Source: Cacajao melanocephalus
Taxonomy: Eukaryota; Chordata; Mammalia; Primates; Pitheciidae
DNA: 64,000 nt
NCBI GenBank assembly: GCA_963573385.1
Contig: CAUYLG010026770.1
Location: 1-64,000 of the forward strand
Direction of reading: 5' to 3'
Under the pieces are notes generated by a model, which was given only the letters and a program-made list of their open reading frames with translations, searched no databases and had not been told where the DNA came from. Both the position numbers and the translations under genes were made by a program. This document shows, in pieces, positions 50,220-62,759 of the stretch (position 1 is the first letter of the stretch; each line of letters begins with the position of its first letter).

Positions 50220-51020
50220 CTTATCTGTATCTACAGTAATTAAAATATAACCTATTTAAAGGTTTTTAATACAATTAAACAATGCAAAGATTAAAAAGGC
50301 ACTAGCTGATTTCTCTCTTTTTATTCTTAAAGTGACTTTTTTTCTTTTTTTTTTATATCCCAAAAAGAAACAGAAACATTAGCATACCTTTTAATGCTTG
50401 ATTAATTGCTGTGGGATTCTACCTGAAGAGATCAGTAAGACCTCCAAGCGGACCCCATTGATCCAACTCTAGTGTCATTATGTGCCTGTCCGTATGTGTG
50501 ATGTCGGAGGAAAGGCTTTGTTTGTGGGGATCGCAGAGCCGTCATCCATCTGACTCCCTGGGTTTTGGTGAGTTCTCACCTGCAGCGCTTCCCAGGAATA
50601 TCTTCCTTGGACTGTTATTATTTTTAATTGCTCACAGGGTGCCTTTTACTAGCAAAGTCATTGTCAACCAAGATCATCAGCATTACCTTGGAGGAGTCTC
50701 AGAAAATTGATTAGGAAGTCCAGCTCTGCCCTTTTGATGAGAACTGGGATATGCGGCATCTGAGTTTTGCTCAAGGTCACAGAACCTGTCGGCTCTTTCA
50801 CAGACAGCACGAAGCACTTTCAAAGAATACATGCAAGCCCAAAGTAACCAAACATAACGAAAAGGTTCTGTGTGGTGGGACAAATTAGCCCTTTAACTCA
50901 GATAGCCCTGAGCTCACAGATTATATCTAACAACAAGTAATTAATAATAATAATAATGTATTCGGCCTCATTCTAGGAAATACTACTTAGTACCTTTATG
51001 ATCGTCAGCAAATAATGTAG
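50220..51020. other. Intronic sequence, nothing recognised except a short (TAA)n
   Basis: A short TAATAATAATAATAAT run is at about 50941-50957. Confidence 0.5.
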
Positions 51021-51024
51021 CCAC

Positions 51025-51105
51025 TTTGAAATTCAGTTTCCTCATCTATAAAGTAGGAATAATGACCTCGTATCATTGTTTTGAGAAGGAATAAGATGAT
51101 GGTAT
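51025..51105 (+). repeat. MIR fragment
   Basis: TTCAGTTTCCTCATCTATAA and AGTAGGAATAATGACCTC are forward MIR text. Confidence 0.75.
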
Positions 51106-51117
51106 AAATTAAAACTC

Positions 51118-51600
51118 TTTTGTTCAAGAAATAGAAGCCCAATTAGAATAAGATTAAGTGCAAAGAGCACTTTATTACAATGAAAGCAATGTCTCTCAAG
51201 AACTTGTGTGTAGACAGATCTCAGGATAAATGAAAAGCAGAGGCTCTAGTGAGGTCTGGAAGTTCTCCATGTTTCCTTTCCCTTCCCTTAATGCATGGGT
51301 ATCTTCCCTTCTCACTGTGCCTAAGCTTACAGGGTAGAGCCCAGCCACTGGTAGCTCACAAAGCAACATACATCCACCCAACCCAGTCCGAGAGATTAAG
51401 AAACTAATTGGTCACGTTCTAAGTCCCAGGGAAGAACTGAAATTGTCCAGCTCATGTCCTGTGCCTACCTTTGGACCAGTCAATTATCTGCTGACAAGGA
51501 GGAGGATTGTATTCCACTTACATGGCTGTCCCTATGGTAAGCACGTGGATGGGGAGATGAGTATTTCATAGAAGAAAGGGGAAAGAGAGTTTCACCACAG
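51118..51600 (+). repeat. Ancient interspersed repeat fragment
   Basis: TTGTTCAAGAAATAGAAGCC and GAGCACTTTATTACAATG, then CCCAGGGAAGAACTGAAATTG resemble the family at 20420-20740 in reverse. The family is not named. Confidence 0.35.
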
Positions 51601-51689
51601 CAGAAATCATTGCTGTCCACTACGAGAATACATAAAAAAGTTACCACACCACTATACCTAGTCCAGAACAAATACATTTATGCATATGT

Positions 51690-52715
51690 TTTTCTTCTCA
51701 ATATATACATTTCTACAATTTAAAAAGTCTACAATTTTTTTACAAAAAGCAAAACACTGTGTCAATTACAGTGAATATAGCTGGCCTACTGTTAAGATTC
51801 AGAAGAGAACATAGATGCTGTAAATAGTAAATGTTTTATATGCCTAATAAATTACTCATCAAGTAATTTGAAGACAAACTAGAATTTCAACAAATTGAAA
51901 ACCTGATTTTTTTGTTCCTAACCCTATTCTCCTTTCCTGTCTGTTAGAAAACCAAATCTTCTCACATTTTCCACTCCTCTGTTATTTTTCTATTCTTAAA
52001 TCACCTTAGTTTGGGAGTCTATCACTGAGTTTTTAGCAATAAAGATCTAAAGTATGGTATAAGGTACTTGAAACTATTTGAACAAAAAATGAAATGTCTC
52101 TATATGATTAGCACTGAACGGAGTACCAGGATGGGAATGGAAAAAAAAAAGGCTATTTCTATTTATCTCTCTTTTCCTAAAAATACACAGAGCAATTCTA
52201 GGCAAGTCATTTGTGTTCCCTGTAGCCATCCATAAATCTGCCTGGTAGTAACTAACCTATTTGTTCTTCAGGATAAAGCCTGAGAATATCAATAGATTAA
52301 CTATGAATAGGACCCACCTACAGGAAAAAGCGGAGCAGAATCTCAGAAAACTAGAGATTTTCCTCTCTTATCAGAAGATGAACTCCTACCCCGAAGAATC
52401 TCTTTTGGGTGTAATACAAAATAATTCCTTCACTTGGGTCAAATTGTGAAGATCCAATTGCTCACTGCCAGTAAGCTCCAGGCCTGAGTGAAGGATCCAG
52501 TCAATAAATTTCAGGTTTTGGAAAAAGACCACTTTGCATCACTTTCCAGAATCCCTTCTATTACCAGTGTAATACTGAATAATTTTGGAAAGAATAATGC
52601 CAGAACCTCTCAATTAGAATGATAAGAAATAAGTGTGGCTATCAAGGTTTTAAAAATAAAGGAAATTTAAAGTCTCATTTTACATTGGATTTTGTTGTTA
52701 TGACATGATTCCTTT
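51690..52715. other. Intronic sequence, nothing recognised
   Basis: AT-rich sequence with no identifiable feature. Confidence 0.5.
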
Positions 52716-52732
52716 TTAAAAAGGAGGAATTG

Positions 52733-53035
<303 letters not shown>

Positions 53036-53049
53036 AAGGAGGAATTGAA

Positions 53050-53746
53050 TTTGAGAAGCAGCAAATAATGGGAGAGGAGTTGCTAACTGGTCTAAAAATG
53101 TGTGTTACCAGTTAAAGCTTATTCCTTCATGACTGTTTTCAAATATGATAAGAATTCATATGAAAAGAATTCCATGGAGGGAAAAGAGGCACTAAATAAT
53201 AACATTATCTTAAAACACAACTCACATTTTCCATATGACAATAAAAATGTTTCTAACTGGGCTGCATGGTTATAGCTTAAATGCAACACACATTGATGGA
53301 AGACTCATGCCATTTTGAAGTTTATTGCACAGATGCTTAATTTGGGCTCTTTAAAAATCCTGTCATTTCATTTTTTGGTAGTTAGGATATTAAAATATGC
53401 AAATAAGCATGTTATAGTTGATCAGTGCTAATCTTTTCTGTAATAACTGATGTTCTCCCTCCCAACAGCCACCACTCCTTCTGTTTTTGTCACCTTCACC
53501 CAGGAGTCACAAAATGCTGAAGACAGTCGCTTGTGACTTGATTCAATTTCAGGAGGTTGTAGCTGACCAAAATCCTCCCCTTCCTCTTTCCTAAATACTT
53601 TTTTTCCCGTTTCCTAATTACATGGCTTTACATTGATTTACATGGATTTCAGCTTTCAAAAATCATTGGTATTTGCTGAATGCAAATAAGCAAGTGGGAA
53701 AATTATATTAAGACTGCACAATTGATCTTTCATCATCTCAAACACT
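53050..53746. other. Intronic sequence next to the GBA3 donor
   Basis: No repeat or additional exon seen between the Alu and the donor site. Confidence 0.5.
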
Positions 53747-53748
53747 AC

Positions 53749-53872
53749 CTTTGAGCAGTTCCTGAAATGTCTGTCTGAAATACTCCCAGCGTTGAGTGTC
53801 ATCAAGAGGTGCCGGGTCACTCTGGGGAAACCCATTCTCAGTGATATAAATTACAGGGTTATTATATGTATC
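53749..53872 (-). CDS. GBA3: GBA3 next coding exon with catalytic nucleophile (residues 362-402)
   Basis: This exon lies 742 bases downstream of the larger GBA3 exon in gene orientation. It has 124 nt: 41 codons (362-402) plus one base of codon 403. It begins [17 protein letters not shown]. The Glu of the GH1 signature ITENG falls at residue 373, the catalytic nucleophile of this enzyme. The acceptor is a strong pyrimidine tract ending TTTTTCTAG|GATACA, and the donor is AAAG|GTAGTG. The phases match: the upstream exon ends on a whole codon (Lys361) and this exon leaves one base for the next. It has no stop or frameshift. Being only 124 nt, it is easy to miss in ORF scans. The final ~67 residues, including the conserved WSLLDNFEW region, must come from a further exon not found in the window. 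Confidence 0.95.
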
Positions 53873-54614
53873 CTAGAAAAAGAGAACAGAAGTTCAATTC
53901 CAAACAGAAGTTTTTTAAAAAAAAGAAAGCTCATAGAATCAGGTGCATTACCCTCTATCTTCTGTAAGCTACAACGCCAAAACTAGTTTTCATCAAATTG
54001 CACTGACCCTATTAACTTAATTTTCCATGCACTGACCTTTTATAACTAACAATGGAAACACAAAACTGTGCAAATGTCCATGAAGGCAGTCCAATGACTC
54101 TTATTATAATGAGAAGACAGAAATATCTTTCCTCCATCAGCATCTGTTGATTGTCATTGCTCCTTAACCCCTCAGTCCTGCCGGCAGCTACGTTCTACAT
54201 CCCCCACAGGAGAGATCCTGAAAACCTGTACTTGAAATTTTAATTTCAGCTAACTGGATGTCATCCAATATAGCTGAGACTAAAAAAAAAAAGATCCAGC
54301 TATCACAATCCTTAAAATATCTTTTAGTAATCGCAGTTGTGACACCAGATTGAAAAATATGTCCAAACTACTTCTATACCCAAAACTAACTTTGACAACA
54401 AATCCTAGACTTTGACCACTGTGTTTCAAGCCTTTACCAGCTAGTTACCCCTCACCAACTCAAATCCTAATCTGCTCTTCCCAGGCCAGCAAATATATAT
54501 GCTATTAACTTAAAATAATTCTTTTTCAGGTCCATATATACATATACATATGCCTGTCTTGCCCACCTTCACATTTTGAGTGTATATGGACACACAAAAA
54601 AATCATGCATTTAC
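53873..54614 (-). other. GBA3: GBA3 intron between the two exons (complete, 742 bases)
   Basis: GT-AG intron: the donor GTAAAT follows Lys361 and the acceptor TTCTAG precedes Asp362. I see no Alu, L1 or LTR inside it, only an A-rich run near 54280. It is phase 0, since the exon before it ends on a complete codon. Confidence 0.9.
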
Positions 54615-55411
54615 CTTAATATATTTCAGTAGTTTACGTATTCCCCATGGTACCACATAGATCCAGTCCACATTTTTCCAAGATGGATCTGGAAAAAATT
54701 CAATCTCCACATCCTGGAGGATGCCTAGTTCTCTTTTCTTGTTCTCCTGGTACTTGATTAAGCGAGTTGTATAATATTGCACAGCAAAAAAATCAGCAGT
54801 GCCTTTGATCATTTTCTTCTCTTCTTCTGTGAATTCCGGAAGCCTTGATGATGGATACCCTTGCTTTTGACTCATGGAGGCAATCTGAGACTTGACAACT
54901 TCAGGATAATCACCATCAATGAATATAGGTTTAGCAAAGATATCCAGATGGAAAGTGATGGCTCTTTTAGCAGCTTCCTGGTCAGACACTGAGTTGGGAT
55001 CTGCTGGTTCCAACCAGGTCGCAAAAAGTGATATGGACACCATACCTTTCTGCTCTTTTCGAAATAAGGAATCGTAGCTATGCCAGGATCTGGCATGAGC
55101 CTTAATCAAATTATGAGCTGCCTTATAACCTCCAGTTCCAAAGTGAGGGATACCCGGAGGAAAGGTACCTAAGTCATATGCCATCAGGGAAAGAACATTA
55201 GCTTCATTTATGGTGATCCACTGCTTGACACGATCCCCAAAGGTACTGAAGCAAAACTGAGCATATTTGTCAAAGGATTCAATGATTGCCTCTGACAACC
55301 AACCTCCTTGGTCTTCTAAAGCCTGAGGTAAATCAAAGTGGTAGAGTGTCACAATAGGAGTAACCCCATTTGTTAACAAATCGTCGATGATCTTGTTGTA
55401 ATAATCAATTC
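54615..55411 (-). CDS. GBA3: GBA3 internal coding exon (cytosolic beta-glucosidase, residues ~96-361)
   Basis: This exon encodes most of the (beta/alpha)8 barrel of the cytosolic GH1 beta-glucosidase, which hydrolyses beta-glucosides such as dietary flavonoid glucosides and glucosylceramide with retention of configuration. The 797-nt exon is open throughout: 2 nt of the Gly96 codon plus 265 codons. Family residues seen are His120 in YHFDLP, Asn164-Glu165 in TINEANVL (Glu165 is the acid/base), and Tyr309 in VQYYTTR. The minus-strand acceptor is a pyrimidine run ending in CCTAG before GAATTGATT. The donor is AAG|GTAAAT after residues KYIK. There is no signal peptide, as expected for a cytosolic enzyme. 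The open frame continues into both introns, but that extension is not GBA3-like and is intron read-through. Several residues differ from remembered human GBA3. LCTL, LCT and KL paralogues fit less well than GBA3. Confidence 0.95.
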
Positions 55412-55734
55412 CTAGGAAGAAAAAAAAGTCACCCTTAGAAGAAAAGCTATTTATAGTATGTTGGCAATAAGTTTTAAAAAGGGATAAGATCAAGAACAAT
55501 TTTCTGAATGACTTTCATTCAAAACAAGTTTATTACTTCCTCGATATAATCAATAAAAGACTGAGAGGAAACATTGAGAATTCTGAAGAAGAGTAGTTGA
55601 TCAAGAAGTAAGAGTGTAATGGGATGACATGATTGAAAGACAAACGTATTGAAATGGATACATTTGGGCAGATCACTGTTATCTAACTTTGCATTATTTT
55701 CATACTTATTGAAATGATTTCATGCATTTCTATG

Positions 55735-55875
55735 TATACTCATTTTGTCTCTTAGCCCCACTAGATTACAAGCCCCATGATAGCAGAGGGCTTGCTTAAT
55801 CCACCTCTGGATCTCCAAATCCTGGAACAGTACCAGAAATTTAGAGGTTAATAAATATTTGTTTAATAAATGCAT
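55735..55875 (+). repeat. L2 3' end
   Basis: CACTAGATTACAAGCCCCATG, TCTGGATCTCCAAATCCTGG and TTAATAAATATTTGTTTAAT match the L2 3' end in order. Confidence 0.8.
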
Positions 55876-56770
55876 AGATCTCAATGGTATTAAGTATAAA
55901 GTAAAAGAATTGATCCAGGTGACTGCTTTAATGCTTTTCCATACAAGTCTAGGAAAAGAGACCTACTGAGAATGAATGAGAGCTCAGTATCTGCCCCAGA
56001 ATCTGGGTTACAAGGGCAGACAGCCAGAAGCTTAGGACATTAAGAGTACCTGGTTGAAGTTTGCTCTAAAGCCTTAACATAGTTCATGGGGATACATAGC
56101 CACCTCTGGCTCTCATCTGATTCTTCCAGGACTGCAAGTGTGTAAGAGACAGTTTTTAGGCTTGCCGCAGAGTTCAGAAGAATGTTACTAACTAGAAGAT
56201 GCCCTGGCTCAGAATTTATGCCAAGAATTAATTGAATCTACCTCAATGATGATGCTTAGCTTGGAAGAGACTTTCTGGGGAGAGGCTGATGTTAGTACTT
56301 CATGTGGTTTTATATTTGAAAGTATGGAGGCAACCTAAACTTAGACAAGAGAAGCTACCCTGTTTTAAGAAGTTGTTTCCTGGATAAAGATGATGAAGTC
56401 ATATGTAGAAGTGTGTTGCATTGAAAGTTTGCCTAAGGAAAAAGTCCCTTTCTTTTTTCTTAACCTAGGATCCTTTCATTTTTAAAAATAACAATTTAGA
56501 CTTTTGTATGTATTTCATTCATTTGATCATTTGTTTGTTAATTCCTTAAAAACACATTTATAGAGAAACTACTATACGCTTGAAATGCAAACATAAGCAA
56601 AACAAACACCACCCTTGTCCTCAGGAAGCTTATTACCAGAAACTATAGAAAAATTCATAAACAATTACAATAGAGTACCAGATAAAGTACAGAGTCCTAC
56701 TTAAAATATGGGAAAGGGTATCCATCCTAAACTCATGGCATTTGAAAATATTCTTAAAGCAATGTAGCAT
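55876..56770. other. GBA3 intron sequence, mostly unrecognised
   Basis: From about 56510 to 56720 the text (CATTCATTTGATCATTTG, AAACACATTTATAGAGAAAC, CCTTGTCCTCAGGAAGCTTA) resembles the front of the unclassified ancient repeat. Confidence 0.4.
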
Positions 56771-56774
56771 AATG

Positions 56775-57045
56775 GTTTCAAGAGTAAATTACAGTGCCAG
56801 ACCACCTAAATTCTGTCCTAACTCTTTCATCTACTATCTCTGCAATCTTAGGCAAGTTCCTTAACCTCTCTGAATTATCTTTTCCTGTATGCGAAATGTG
56901 GATAATAATAGAAACCTTCTTCAATTAATTGTTGTGAGTTTAATGAGTTGATAAATTAAACATGTTTGGAACAGTTCTTGGCATAAGGTGAGGGCTCAGT
57001 ATAGGTTAGCTATCATCTAAATTATAATTATTATTGTTATTAGTG
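56775..57045 (+). repeat. MIR element, nearly complete
   Basis: CTTAGGCAAGTTCCTTAACC, CTCTGAATTATCTTTTCC and AATGTGGATAATAATAGAAA, then GTTCTTGGCATAAGGTG are forward MIR. Confidence 0.9.
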
Positions 57046-57049
57046 ACAT

Positions 57050-57850
57050 CTAAGATGATGTTTAAAATATGAATACAAACTACCCATGTAAGGTAAGGAG
57101 AAAAATGTGACTCGGGAAGAGAAAAAGAGGAAACAAATATGGGGAAAAAAAACAAGGGAAATGTTAAAAACCACTCTAACAAGAAAAATAGAAAACAGAC
57201 TATTTACTCAGAGTTTGCTGTAGCAAGAGTCAGCCACCAATACTTGCATTTGGCAGGTATCCAAATGTAGCTGGGACAGAGGAAAAGCTTTATAGTGGAA
57301 AAAGGAGAACCCTTGGGTGTGCCCTGATTAAAGGTTGTTGGCATGGGGAAGCTATAGGAGAGCTAACTACAAGCACTGCATCTTTTGTGATTAGTTTGTG
57401 GAGCACAGGTGGTTTTCTCTGGTTGCTCCTGAGTTGGAAGCAGGGAGCAGGGGGCAGAAAATAGAGAAAGTATCAGTTGACCAAGTTGTGACTATTCTGG
57501 GATGATTGCTGCAAAGGCTGTGGTTTGGCTTCCTGGGCTTCCTTTGCCAGTCAGAGTTTTATTATCAGATACGGCCTGGCCAATGTTTGTACATTCACTC
57601 TCTTTTTGGGAACTTAAACTTCAGTGTAAGGGGAGTTATCAAAAGAGGAATAAGAATGGTGAGAGACGAGCAAGGTAAGCAGAAGCCAAATTATGCATAA
57701 TCATGTGTTTTCTCTCTGTCTGGGTAAGTGGGTATCTTTAACACCAGCTCATTTACTTTGCAAACTGGAATGTACTGTGAATCATGCATAACAACTCCAT
57801 ATTTGGAAGACACACTTTTGTGCTATTTCTCACTTAGTAACAGAATAACT
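57050..57850. other. GBA3 intron sequence, nothing recognised
   Basis: No exon, RNA or named repeat was seen. Confidence 0.5.
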
Positions 57851-57854
57851 CCTC

Positions 57855-58433
57855 CTTCCCCGCCAGAGATGTTCATTCTTTAATCCATGAAACAGGTCAA
57901 CATGTTACCTTACATGGCAAAAGGGACTTGGCAGTTGCAATTAAGGTATGGACTTTTTATTGAGAAGAGTTTCGCAAAGTGTCCAGATGGATCCAATGTA
58001 ACCATATGAGTTTTTAAAAATGGAAGAGTAAGACAGAAGAGTGCATCAGAGAGATGCAACAATGGAAGAAAAGGTGGAGAAGTGGCAGCTTGGGAGAAAC
58101 TCAACCCACTATTGCTGGCTTTGAAAATGGAGGAAGGGGACCGCAAGCCAAGGAATGCAGATGGCCTCTCGAAGCTGAGAACAGTCTGTAGCTGATAGCC
58201 ATCAAGGTAATAGGACCTCAATTCTACAATCACAAGGAACTGAATTCTGCCAACAACCTGAATGCATCAAAAGACAGACTCTTCCAAAGATCCTTCAGAA
58301 AGAAATTCAGCCTTGAAGGTATCTTGATTTCAGCCTCACAGAGACCCATGTCAAACTTCTGACCTACAGAACTCTAAGGCTTTAAGCAACTAATATGTGA
58401 TAATTTGTTACAGTGGCAGTAAAACTAATACAC
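57855..58433 (-). repeat. MLT1-like LTR
   Basis: TGGCAAAAGGGACTTGGCAG, AAGCCAAGGAATGCAGATGG and AATTTGTTACAGTGGCAGTA in order are the reverse of the family seen at 60442-60945. Confidence 0.65.
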
Positions 58434-58639
58434 TCATCAAAATGTGTAACTTTTCCTTTCTCTCTCTCAATGAAAGAGTATTTCACCATCCCATCCTTGG
58501 GCCCCTGTAAACCCACATTTCTACATTTGTAAATGAGATATCTAAAGATAGTATGATAAAATAATCTAGGTATTGGTATGTATGAGGGTTTTTATAGCCA
58601 ACTCTTTCCGTTGACTTTGAACATGAAAATAATATTAGC

Positions 58640-58800
58640 TTTTATTTATTGAACTCATACCATATGTACGAGATGTCATACATTTTGCTAAATCCAAACA
58701 GTAAGCTCTAGAGATGGGTGTTTTTATTCCCATTTAAAAATGAGAAAACTGACATTCAGGGAGTCTCAATGTTGATAAGATGCATGGCCCACATTTAATC
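58640..58800 (-). repeat. MIR fragment
   Basis: Reverse MIR: TTTTATTCCCATTTAAAAATG with GAGAAAACTGACATTCAGGG. Confidence 0.7.
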
Positions 58801-59189
58801 CCAGTCTGTCTCTCTACAAAGACTGAGCCATTCTCAATGAGACATCCCACTTCTCATGTTCCTGAACCAGAAATATATGACTCTATTTTACCAGCCTTCA
58901 TGGTCACCTACTTCAGACCTGATCACAATATCAAATTCCTTTTTTCTCCCTTTGAGGAGAAGTCATTGATAATGGCCAATCAATATAATTCAAACAAGAC
59001 GATAAGTGTCCATTGAAATAAAGACAAGTAAATTTTAAGAAATTTTTTTCTCAGCGCAGCAGAGAAATGGAGCATAATTAATATTCACTATCCCAGAATT
59101 AAGCACTTTACTTCTTGGTCATACAGTTTATTCAATGTTGTAACGAAACTTTTCCATGAAGCAGTGGAGTTGGATTTTTAGGAGGAGAG

Positions 59190-59335
59190 CCCCGGATTCA
59201 GAAAACTCAGCCAAAGGATCTTGGACAAATCACTTGGTCTGTCTACACCTCAGTATCCTCATCTGTAAAATAGGAAAGTTAATACTGCCACCTTATGAGT
59301 GTGTGAGTATTGAATGAGAATAAATTTGTCAAAGG
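59190..59335 (+). repeat. MIR element
   Basis: GGACAAATCACTTGGTCTGT, CCTCAGTATCCTCATCTGTA and AAATAGGAAAGTTAATACTG are forward MIR text. Confidence 0.85.
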
Positions 59336-59339
59336 GTTA

Positions 59340-60440
59340 TTTAACATTGTTTTTCAGAATGGTATAAGTCACTGATAAACAAATTCTCTGAATAAATGTG
59401 TATTTTTTTAAATGATCACTTGTTACCAATCTAGGGATTTTGAAACTGAGATGTCATCTGGTTCCCATTCTGCTTCTGGGTATTTAGAACAGAACTGATT
59501 ATTTTAAGGATTAAAACTTCTATAGCTTTCTTTCATAGTCAATATCTTCTCTGTTTTAACTAAACTCATTTCTGCTTATTTGATCTTAGAAAATATGAAA
59601 TATGTCTGAGGTAGAGGTCTTTTGGATATCAGAAAAATAAGCCAGATGAACTCAAATACAAAGGTGGCACTGGGGGCAGTTGGGTAGGAGATGTAGATGC
59701 AGTGGACATTATTTGAAATGACAGAAATAGAACGGGGATGCAATGACAGAAAATAACAGCAAGTAGAACTCAAAAGAATTGAAGCTGGGAGCTGAGAAAA
59801 TCTTTGCTTCTCAAGGAAAACTTGTCTCTTCCATCCCAGCTTCTCTCAACACATCTGTTCCATTTCTTTTCTTCCTTCAGAAACAGTTTTCCTTTCTGAT
59901 TCAAGCAGCAGAGATAAAACCAAAAATATATATTTAAGAAAGAACCAGTTTTCTTTACACATCCAATCTGTCCTGATCTCAAAATGGCCATCCCACCTGC
60001 CAAAGCTACTTCTGAGCCCCAGTGCCAACCACCAACGAACTTAGCCTCTCAGTGCCTCGATTCCAAACATCCTTGAGGGAGGAAAACAATGGGGCAAGCT
60101 TATATTCTTCAATGAGGTCACAGTTCATTATACACCACAGGGGAAAAAAAGTCTTTCCTTTATCCTGTCAGCTGTGACCTGGAGTCAAGCAGGATTATAT
60201 GAAACAAAGATATGAGGGAATTCCCTTAGAAGAGGGTGTGGCTAGAACTTGAAAAGATGATGTCTCAAATTTAAAAAAATTTTTTGATCTAGAATCCTCT
60301 TTCAACAAGCAAAGTAACGTAGAATTCGCTTTGGTCTCAAGCTCACCATGCATCAAGTTTACAACCCTCTTTGGTTCACACCTTTTTAGATTCACACCGT
60401 CAGTTTCCTTAACTGCCCTGTGTTTTCCTGCCACACTGCC
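59340..60440. other. GBA3 intron sequence, nothing recognised
   Basis: Short open frames of 60-79 codons here show no domain. Confidence 0.5.
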
Positions 60441-60441
60441 T

Positions 60442-60945
60442 GTATGAGTTTCCTATTGCTGCTAAAAACAAATTAACACAAACTTAGCGGCAGGACCAAC
60501 ACAAATGCATTATGTTACAGTTCCTGGGCCAGAGGTCCTGCTCATTGGGCTAAAATTAAGATGTCAGCAAGGCTGCATTCCTTCTGGAGGCTCTCAGGTA
60601 GAATCCATCTTTCTACCCTTTCCAGGTAGTAGAGGCAACCTGCATTCCTTCCCTCCTGGCTTCTCCCATCCTCACCCTCACCTCTTCTCTTCAATCTCTG
60701 CTTTAATCATTATCCTTTTTATCTCTTCTCTCTGGCTCTGATCCTTCTACCTCTTTCTTTTAAGGACCCATGTAATTACACTGGGACCACACAGATAGTC
60801 CAGAACAATCTCTTCATCTCAAAACCCTTCCATTAATCACATCTGTAAAGTTTGTTTTACCATGCAAGCTAATATACCTGCAACTCCTAAGAATCAGAAC
60901 ATGAACACTTTTGGAGGGCCATTTTCAGTCTATTATAGTGCCCAA
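60442..60945 (+). repeat. MLT1-like LTR
   Basis: TGTATGAGTTTCCTATTGCTG, AACACAAACTTAGCGGCAGG and GGCTGCATTCCTTCTGGAGG, then CTATTATAGTGCCCAACA. The order and ends suit an old MaLR LTR. Confidence 0.7.
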
Positions 60946-60949
60946 CACA

Positions 60950-61805
60950 GAATACAAGATTAATGTTTGTTTAGTTAATTTATTTAAACCATTCCTGCTA
61001 AGTGCACTCATATTTTAAATTTTAACGTGAGCAAGAAAGTCTGCATAAATATTCCCTCTTTTTTTATTTCCAGTGCTGGGGCTTCCCACTAATCGCCTGA
61101 AATTTACATTTGTGGCAGATATGAAAATGTACTTGAACAGTTGAGAAATACAGGAATATGTGATTTCAGTTGCCAACTCAATCTTTTCTTGTTAAACCTT
61201 GAAAAACCAACATTTGAAAGAGACAGACTGTGTAACAATTCCACTTCAAAAAAATATTCTTCTAGTTTGGGGACATAGAATTTTACAAGTTTCCAAATGT
61301 CCTGTAATCAAGCTTTGAAACAGATAGTCAAACACAAAAAGGGGATCCTTGGGAAGAGGAGCGACAGGGATTTTCTAACTCTTTGCATGTTTTTTGAGAA
61401 AATGTTTAAACGAGGGGGAAAAAGATGGCCTTTCCAAGTTAAAACCATTCCAACTGCTTCAACAGATCACTGCACAAGAATGAGCAACTGCTTATTGGAA
61501 TTCCACCTCCTGGATGCACCTCCAGTGCCCTCTTGTTCAAAGCAAAGTCTGTAATATTAATCAACTATGGTTTTACCAAAGCTAGGACCAAACACAAAAA
61601 GCTCAGTGCTAGGGGCATGTGATCCCCACATGAGATCTGCCTGAGCAATTTCTCCACAATATTCAGGTGGCTTCCATGACTCCAGTACCGCCACCTCCAC
61701 TCTCCAGCGGCTTCTGTTTCTTTGCTGTTGGATTGCTGATCTACAATGTGCCTCCATAAACTTATGAGTATCTCAAGTTGGTTTCCAAAGCTTAGTATGT
61801 TGACA
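60950..61805. other. GBA3 intron sequence, nothing recognised
   Basis: No exon or named repeat was seen. Confidence 0.5.
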
Positions 61806-61809
61806 TATT

Positions 61810-62110
61810 GGTACAAGTCCACAATCTTTTATCTAAAAATCTTAGGGGCATTTGAGTTCAGAATTTTTGAGTTTCAGAAAGGAAACACAGAACATATACC
61901 AAATATTAACACCCTCAGTGAATCGGAGTCAGTATCTTTTAATATTTCTGCAAATAGATAAATATTCCCACCAAATAGAATAAACCAAGATTATTTTAAA
62001 TATTCACAACAATTCAAGTCAGCTTTTGCTGCCAATTTCATTTTAGAAAAATTTTGTAATAAAAGCCTTTTGGAGTTTAGAACTTCAGATATGGCACTGA
62101 GGACCAATAC
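61810..62110. mobile_element. Possible DNA-transposon (Tigger/MER-type) remnant
   Basis: Text such as AATCTTTTATCTAAAAATCTT, GAGTTCAGAATTTTTGAGTTT and, reversed, CCTTTTGGAGTTTAGAACTT recalls palindromic Tigger-group ends. Decay is high, so this call is weak. Confidence 0.35.
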
Positions 62111-62284
62111 TACAAGTTGGTGGGTTTTTGGTTGTTGTTTACCACCCAAAAAGAAGCTCAGCAAAAACTCCAAACTCCCAGAATGAGTGCAAGGATTTTT
62201 AGTGCCATGGCGTCTCTACTTCATTTAACCAACAGGGAAACTGTAGCACAGAGAATTCAAGTGGTTTGGCCAGACTGAGATCTA

Positions 62285-62525
62285 GATCAGATATGAGATT
62301 TTTATGTCAGACAAACCTGGGTTGAATCTAACTAAATTTGTCATCTTGGCAAATTTATGCCTAACCTTACCTCCCATGTTAGCATTATTCCTTCTGTTTA
62401 GAGATGCCCCTCACTCAGAGGGCTGTTATGAACATTAAATCAACAAAATTAAGTGCAATGTTTGCATGGTTAGCTGCGTATAATCTATGCTCAATGAAAG
62501 GCAAGCATTACTATCCTTAGGGTGA
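62285..62525 (+). repeat. MIR fragment, diverged
   Basis: GACAAACCTGGGTTGAATCT is followed by AGGGCTGTTATGAACATTAAA and ATGCTCAATGAAAGGCAAGC in MIR order. Confidence 0.6.
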
Positions 62526-62639
62526 TTTTTATGATTGTTATTAATCTAATTCAATTGAATTCAGTAATTGTTACTGTATCACTCCACAGATGGTGCTGGA
62601 CTAGATTACAACGGTAACAAGGCTGAATCATCTACCCAT

Positions 62640-62745
62640 TACACTGTAAGCAATTCCAGGGATTCTCTAATATGCATGTCATGACTACTTAGCACAGTCC
62701 CTGACACAAGAGACATTCAGCACACTTTGGCTGAATTGAATTCAA
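62640..62745 (+). repeat. L2-like 3' end fragment
   Basis: ACTTAGCACAGTCCCTGACAC and ATTCAGCACACTTTGGCTGA suggest a diverged L2 3' end. Confidence 0.5.
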
Positions 62746-62759
62746 CTTAAGGCACCCAT

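Noticed and set aside
54603..54614. Short tail after the KYIK end of the large GBA3 exon
   Set aside because: It lies beyond the AAG|GTAAAT donor. The true continuation is the exon at 53872-53749.
55412..55499. Open frame extending the large GBA3 exon upstream
   Set aside because: The extension is past a consensus acceptor and does not resemble GBA3. It is intronic read-through.
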